A DNA stretch of 64,000 bases from Blautia sp. (GTDB taxonomy: Bacteria > Bacillota > Clostridia > Lachnospirales > Lachnospiraceae), in NCBI GenBank assembly GCA_026169535.1, contig JAPFCU010000071.1, forward strand, positions 62,001 through 126,000. Reading direction: 5' to 3'. Under the pieces are notes generated by a model. It saw only the letters and a program-made list of their open reading frames with translations. It did not search any database and was not told the DNA's origin. The stretch's first letter is position 1. Each line of letters starts with the position of its first letter. Of the stretch, positions 60,051 to 64,000 are shown piece by piece. The position numbers were made by a program, and so were the translations under genes.

Positions 60051-62284
60051 CTATAATCGATTGGAACTGCCGCGGATCGAACGTTGGAACAACAGCCATG
60101 TACTGAGAAAATAACAGCCCAGCAGCAAAGCAAAAATTCCCACAGTTATGCCTGTTTGCCGCATTAAGGCTCTGCAGCCAATATAAGCTGAGATTTCTGC
60201 AGAAACACTTTGAAGAAAATAACTGATCACAACAATTGCCACAGCAATTGCCGTTGCAATTGGCAGGCCAAACCAGACACCAAGCTGTTTTAGAACCAAA
60301 ATATTCAGTTCCTTCTCTTCTACTCCCATTTTTCGCAGAACTGAAAATCGGTAATGATATTTTTCTGCATCTAAGAGCTGTTGGAGAGCCAGCACGGTAA
60401 GACACATAACCATCAGCACAACTGCACTGTAGATCAGGGACGCTTTTAGGATAAAATTAAGGGCAATTGTACGGTTCACTTCAGTGGTATGAATAGTTGT
60501 ACTGTAGCCTGGCAGATTGTCTTTGCCAGGATCCTCTGGATAAGTACTTGCCAGAAGCTGTTCCAGCGCTTCTGCGGTTTTGAAGGATAATGGACGTTTG
60601 GTCATCACAAACCGGTTTCTCTGAACCGGCAGCAAAGCCTGTGCTGCTTTGTCAGGTATAATATACACCACATCCGTATAAAGATTATAGATGGATTCCC
60701 CTACAGGCTCCTGAAACACTGGGTTTTCACTGAGTTTCAGTGTGCCTGTGTCAGTTTCCAGTAAGCTGTGGACAGCGATGTAATCCTCAATATCTTTAAC
60801 ATCCGCTGCACGATGCCAGTGTGTGGCAAATTCATCTGACTTCAGGATGACTGGCTCATATCCCAACATTTCCCGAACAGCATTATAATCCTTCAGTGCA
60901 ATCGCTAACGGAGGAAAATCGTACTTTACCCGCTGGTGAAAAGAGTCTCGTTTTGGAAGATACTCTGAAAAAATCAGATCATCCTCTATCGCAATTTGAT
61001 TTTTTTCTATAAAATCAGTAATTTCGTCATAGTCTGTATCCGGAAGATTTTCCACTTCATAAACATTATTGTAGCGGCTTGAAATTTGAATATCATAGAC
61101 AGCCCGACTGTCCAGATAACCCAGGCTCCATCCTGTCAGAACCGGCGCAATGACAAACAAGCAGATAGAAAAGGTCAATGTAACGCAAATTATAGTCATC
61201 GTTTTCGTATTGGTAACAAGCTTAGACGAAAGCTGTCCAAACAGAAATAAATTTGTATTGTGATATTTGCGGGACACTTTAGATTCTTTCCAGTACAGGA
61301 GCGCTTCATTAGATAAATAAATGATCGTGGAAATGATAAACAAAATATCTGCAATCCCAAACATTAAATATTGATTCAGGGTTGGAGCATCATATCCAAG
61401 AAAATAGGTGTTTTCCAATTTTGCAATGGAAAAAGTCGGTATGGCAGTCATGACTGCGCCAGCCAGAAGTCCACAGAGATACCTGGAAAATCCTGTTTTT
61501 CTGCGTAAAAAAGCACCTGTTATTCCCCAAAGCAGAGTCAGCGAAGGAAAAACGATATTCCCCCAATACATGAGCTTAACAGGAAGCGGATGTCTGGAAT
61601 CGAAATAGAAATAATATTTTACAGCCCCCACTTCCAGCATCCATAACAGCAGGATGCCATAGAAAATACAGATCATCGGCATCCATCTGCTTTTATGAAG
61701 AGGTTTTTCATTCTGCCGGTTTGCCGTCATAAGCTCAATAATCCTGCTTTTATTGAGAATTCTGACATTCCCTATTCCAACCAGAATCTGGCAAACAACA
61801 AAGAAGCCCACAGTCATCAGCACGGTATCTGGAAAAAAAGCCCAGGAAAAAGCGTATGGTTTCCCAAAAGATGCAAGCAGCATGGCAGTAATAAACTGAG
61901 AGACAATCATCCCCAGAAGGATTCCCACCGACACAGAGAGTATGAGCAGAAAAAAAGTCTCGCTAAAAAAGAGCAGCCCTATGGTTTTTTGTTCCATTCC
62001 CAAAGTTGCTTCAACGGCAAACTCCTTTTGTTTTTTCTCAGCATGAAACGATTGACATAGTGAATCAAAAACAACAAAAGCAGACTGACTCCGCAAATTG
62101 CCAGTTTCATGCCTCCGGCCAGCAGGGAAATGTTATATTCCGCACCAATGGTCGGATGATAGTACCTGCTGCTGACAGACAGAAACGCATAGAACAAGGT
62201 AACACAGACTGTCATGGTCACAATATAGATTGAATAGTCCTTCACAGACCGCTTTGCATTTTTGAAAACAAGCTTAGCGTACAT
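60051..62284 (-). CDS. BceB-type ABC permease, frame broken near the N terminus
   Basis: Two frames make up one permease. The first (62284 to about 62030) encodes KLVFKNAKRSVKDYSIYIVT, a helix, and HYVNRFMLRKNK. The second, in the -1 frame to 60051, continues QKEFAVEATLGMEQKTIGLL and holds the rest: FtsX-like helices, a large outer domain of about 200 residues and final helices. In family members KRRKKEFG-like sequence is continuous here, so one base is missing or the ribosome shifts. The junction holds A AAA AAC in the reading phase for -1 slippage. BceB proteins expel or sense peptide antibiotics such as bacitracin. Start ATG has GGAGG upstream and overlaps bceA by 11 bases. Confidence 0.8.
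62030..62036 (-). other. A AAA AAC heptamer at the frame junction
   Basis: On the minus strand the run AAAAAAC is phased as A AAA AAC in the upstream frame, the canonical layout for -1 slippage, and the next codon after slippage is CAA of the downstream frame. AAAAGGAG follows directly. It may equally be a simple loss of one A in a homopolymer. Confidence 0.6.
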
Positions 62285-63041
62285 CACTCAAACCTCCTCC
62301 CATCATGGTAAGGACATCCAGGATTTTTTCGAAGAAAATCTTTCGGGAGTCGCTTCCTTTGCGGATTTCCGTGAAGATTGCGCCATCCCGCAAAAAAAGG
62401 ATGCGGCTTGCGTAGCTTGCCGAAAAAGCGTCATGTGTCACCATCAGGATCGTGGCTCCAAGCTCTTCGTTGATACTTTGGATGGTGGATAACAGCATTT
62501 GAGACGAGTGACTGTCTAAGGCACCGGTGGGTTCATCTGCCAGGATCAGCTTAGGCTGATTGATAATAGCTCTGGCACAGGCACACCTTTGCTTCTGACC
62601 ACCAGATACCTGATAGGGATATTTGTCCAGAATATCCATGATATTCAGCTTTCCGGCCATTTCCCGTACCCGCCCGTCAATCTTGCCTGCCGGAACCTTG
62701 TTGATGGTCAGCGCCAGAGCTATATTTTCCGAAATAGTCAAAGTATCCAGCAGATTAAAATCCTGAAATATAAACCCCAGATTTTCCCGACGAAACCGCG
62801 CGATCTGCTTTTCCTTTATTTCTGTAATATCTGTACCATCCAGATAGATATGTCCCGCACTGACCATATCAATGGTGGAAATACAGTTGAGAAGGGTGGT
62901 CTTGCCTGAGCCGGAGGCTCCCATGATTCCTACAAGTTCCCCCTCCTGAACAGAAAAGCTGATGTCCTGGATTGCTTTTGTAACATTCCCGCCATTTCCG
63001 TAATATTTTTGGATATGATTCAGTTTCAAAATTTCTTTCAT
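62274..63041 (-). CDS. BceA-type ABC transporter ATP-binding protein
   Basis: This 255-residue ATPase has Walker A GIMGASGSGKTTLLN near residue 40, the LolD/BceA-type QDFNLLDTL loop, signature VSGGQKQRCACARAI, Walker B LILADEPTGALD and the switch His in MVTHDAFSASYAS. It energises the Bce permease encoded directly downstream, with an 11-base overlap. The ATG at 63041 is chosen as GAGGTG lies upstream; a GTG within that site is less likely. Expression is probably driven by the adjacent two-component system. Confidence 0.93.
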   Translation of the reverse strand: MKEILKLNHIQKYYGNGGNVTKAIQDISFSVQEGELVGIMGASGSGKTTLLNCISTIDMVSAGHIYLDGTDITEIKEKQIARFRRENLGFIFQDFNLLDTLTISENIALALTINKVPAGKIDGRVREMAGKLNIMDILDKYPYQVSGGQKQRCACARAIINQPKLILADEPTGALDSHSSQMLLSTIQSINEELGATILMVTHDAFSASYASRILFLRDGAIFTEIRKGSDSRKIFFEKILDVLTMMGGGLSDVR

Positions 63042-63061
63042 CTTTATCACCTCTGATCTCT

Positions 63062-63127
63062 ATTGTAGAATAAAAACGTCTTTGTTTGTATCAGGTTTTC
63101 TTACAGAGTTCTAACAAAAATGTAAGA
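63062..63127 (-). promoter_or_regulatory. Candidate BceR-type promoter of the ABC transporter
   Basis: On the minus strand TACAAT (complement of 63062-63067) is a good -10, but the -35 position has only a weak match. Upstream lies an inverted repeat TCTTACA-15-TGTAAGA (63099-63127), like the TNACA/TGTAA boxes bound by BceR/VraR-type regulators. The layout fits an activator-dependent promoter. Part of the repeat overlaps the terminator of the kinase gene. Confidence 0.5.
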
Positions 63128-63157
63128 AGTGCAGAACAATTTTCAGTTCTGCACTTC
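63126..63157 (-). terminator. Terminator at the end of the histidine kinase gene
   Basis: GAAGTGCAGAAC and GTTCTGCACTTC form 12 perfect pairs; the kinase stop codon lies in the loop. On the minus strand TTACATTTTTGTT follows. It separates kinase and transporter transcripts. Confidence 0.7.
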
Positions 63158-64000
63158 CTGGATCAGACAGTTGATGTGAAAAGAAAGGAAAACGGCTGTG
63201 CCCTGTTCCGACGACTTTACCGTAATACCAATACCCAGTTTTTCACAGAGACGTTTGCACAGGTACAGGCCGATTCCCGTGGACTGATGGATCAGTCGGC
63301 CATTCTGACCGGTAAATCCTTTTTCGAAGACACGAGAAAGATCGGATGCAGCAATCCCGATTCCGTTATCTTCCACTACAAGAATAATTTGATTCTGCTG
63401 CCTGCAGGCATAAATATGAAAGATTGGATTCTCTTTCCGATATTTAACCGCATTGGAAATCAATTGATTCAGAATGAACCGTACCCATTTTTCATCAGAA
63501 TAAACCATATCCTGTATTTCCGCCACTTCCAGATGAACGCCACTTTGAAGCAGCATATATTTATTATCTGCAATCGCCTGATGCACCACCTGGGACAGAG
63601 CTATTTCCCGGACAGAATAATCTTTCTCTGTATGTTCACTGCGTGCGTAATAAAGCGCCTGTTCGGTAAAGCGATTGGTCTTTTCCAGTTCCAGCAGAAG
63701 TTCTTTTGTCCAGGCCGTCCGGTGGTTTTCACACAGAAGTTTCATGGCAGTAATGGGCGTTTTGATTTCATGAATCCATTGCTCAATGTATTCTTTATAC
63801 TCCAGGCGTTCCCGCTCGACCTCTCCAATCTGCTCCAACATGGATTTTCCGGCCATTTTCAAAAGTTGATAGTAAACCTGGTCCTCAGCCTGTTCCGGCA
63901 GTTCCATAACTTCGGAAATAAGATATCTCTCTGAAAGCTGTTCCGCCATAGCCAGAAGTTTTTTCATTTGCCGTTTTCGTTTCCAGTAAGTAAAAGTAAG
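63143..64000 (-). CDS. BceS-type sensor histidine kinase (5' end outside the window)
   Basis: At least 285 residues are visible; the frame stays open to the right edge, with TYWKRKRQ upstream of the first internal ATG, so the N-terminal membrane helices are missing. The H box is WIHEIKTPITAMKLL, the N box RFILNQLISNAVKY, and the G boxes DNGIGIAASDLSRVFEKGF and STGIGLYLCKRL. This matches short-sensor intramembrane kinases that work with BceAB-type transporters to detect peptide antibiotics. The response regulator is expected just beyond the edge. The stop codon lies in a terminator loop. Confidence 0.9.
   Translation of the reverse strand, partial: LTFTYWKRKRQMKKLLAMAEQLSERYLISEVMELPEQAEDQVYYQLLKMAGKSMLEQIGEVERERLEYKEYIEQWIHEIKTPITAMKLLCENHRTAWTKELLLELEKTNRFTEQALYYARSEHTEKDYSVREIALSQVVHQAIADNKYMLLQSGVHLEVAEIQDMVYSDEKWVRFILNQLISNAVKYRKENPIFHIYACRQQNQIILVVEDNGIGIAASDLSRVFEKGFTGQNGRLIHQSTGIGLYLCKRLCEKLGIGITVKSSEQGTAVFLSFHINCLIQEVQN

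Overview
The window looks like a chromosomal segment of a spore-forming, anaerobic Firmicute of the family Lachnospiraceae, probably close to Blautia or Ruminococcus-like gut species. This rests on the sporulation genes yqfC and yqfD, Rex-type redox control, a three-subunit flavin/iron-sulfur transhydrogenase of the kind found in acetogens, strong AGGAGG-type ribosome binding sites, TTG/GTG starts and a low-to-mid GC content judged by eye. The genus is an inference. I saw no rRNA, tRNA, CRISPR array, transposase or prophage gene. No gene-free stretch exceeds 300 bases; the longest is the 271-base leader at 46583-46853.

Region 1 (1-5.9 kb, minus strand): AroM-like protein, DUF1177, DUF917, an OPT-family transporter and a PucR-type regulator. 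This is an uncharacterised uptake and breakdown locus that runs off the left edge. Region 2 (5.9-12.2 kb): a MATE exporter, miaB, an M14 carboxypeptidase homologue that has lost its zinc ligands, and a large secreted surface protein. Region 3 (12.2-18.3 kb): one tightly packed operon, yqfC-yqfD-phoH-ybeY-proB-DUF896-fthC-proA, with a candidate sporulation (sigma-E) promoter inside a terminator loop. Region 4 (18.3-30.1 kb): DUF2284, cupin, rlmH, ftsK/spoIIIE and uppP, then a three-gene electron-bifurcating transhydrogenase operon (stnABC-like), then tepA. Region 5 (30.3-36.4 kb): yebC, a CNNM/CorC-type membrane protein, mazF without an antitoxin, alr, nnr and rex.

Region 6 (36.5-46.6 kb): an ABC-F ATPase transcribed divergently from rex, an NADP-type isocitrate dehydrogenase, a cytoplasmic S8 protease, a 49-residue membrane peptide, a fused acyltransferase/N-acetylhexosamine 1-kinase, and the RNase G-TIGR03936-TIGR03960 trio. 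Region 7 (46.7-57.8 kb): an accessory stretch of mostly unrecognised small membrane proteins on the minus strand. Several carry zinc ribbons or DUF3592-like outer domains, and decayed coding fragments lie between them. Region 8 (58-64 kb): a TetR regulator with an MFS exporter, then a BceAB-type antimicrobial-peptide ABC transporter whose permease frame is broken at an A AAA AAC heptamer, and a BceS-type histidine kinase cut by the right edge.

The most interesting items for follow-up are the AroM/DUF1177/DUF917/OPT/PucR locus with a terminator hairpin in front of the transporter, the acyltransferase-NahK fusion, the Stn-like complex, the pseudo-carboxypeptidase, and the frameshift in the Bce permease.
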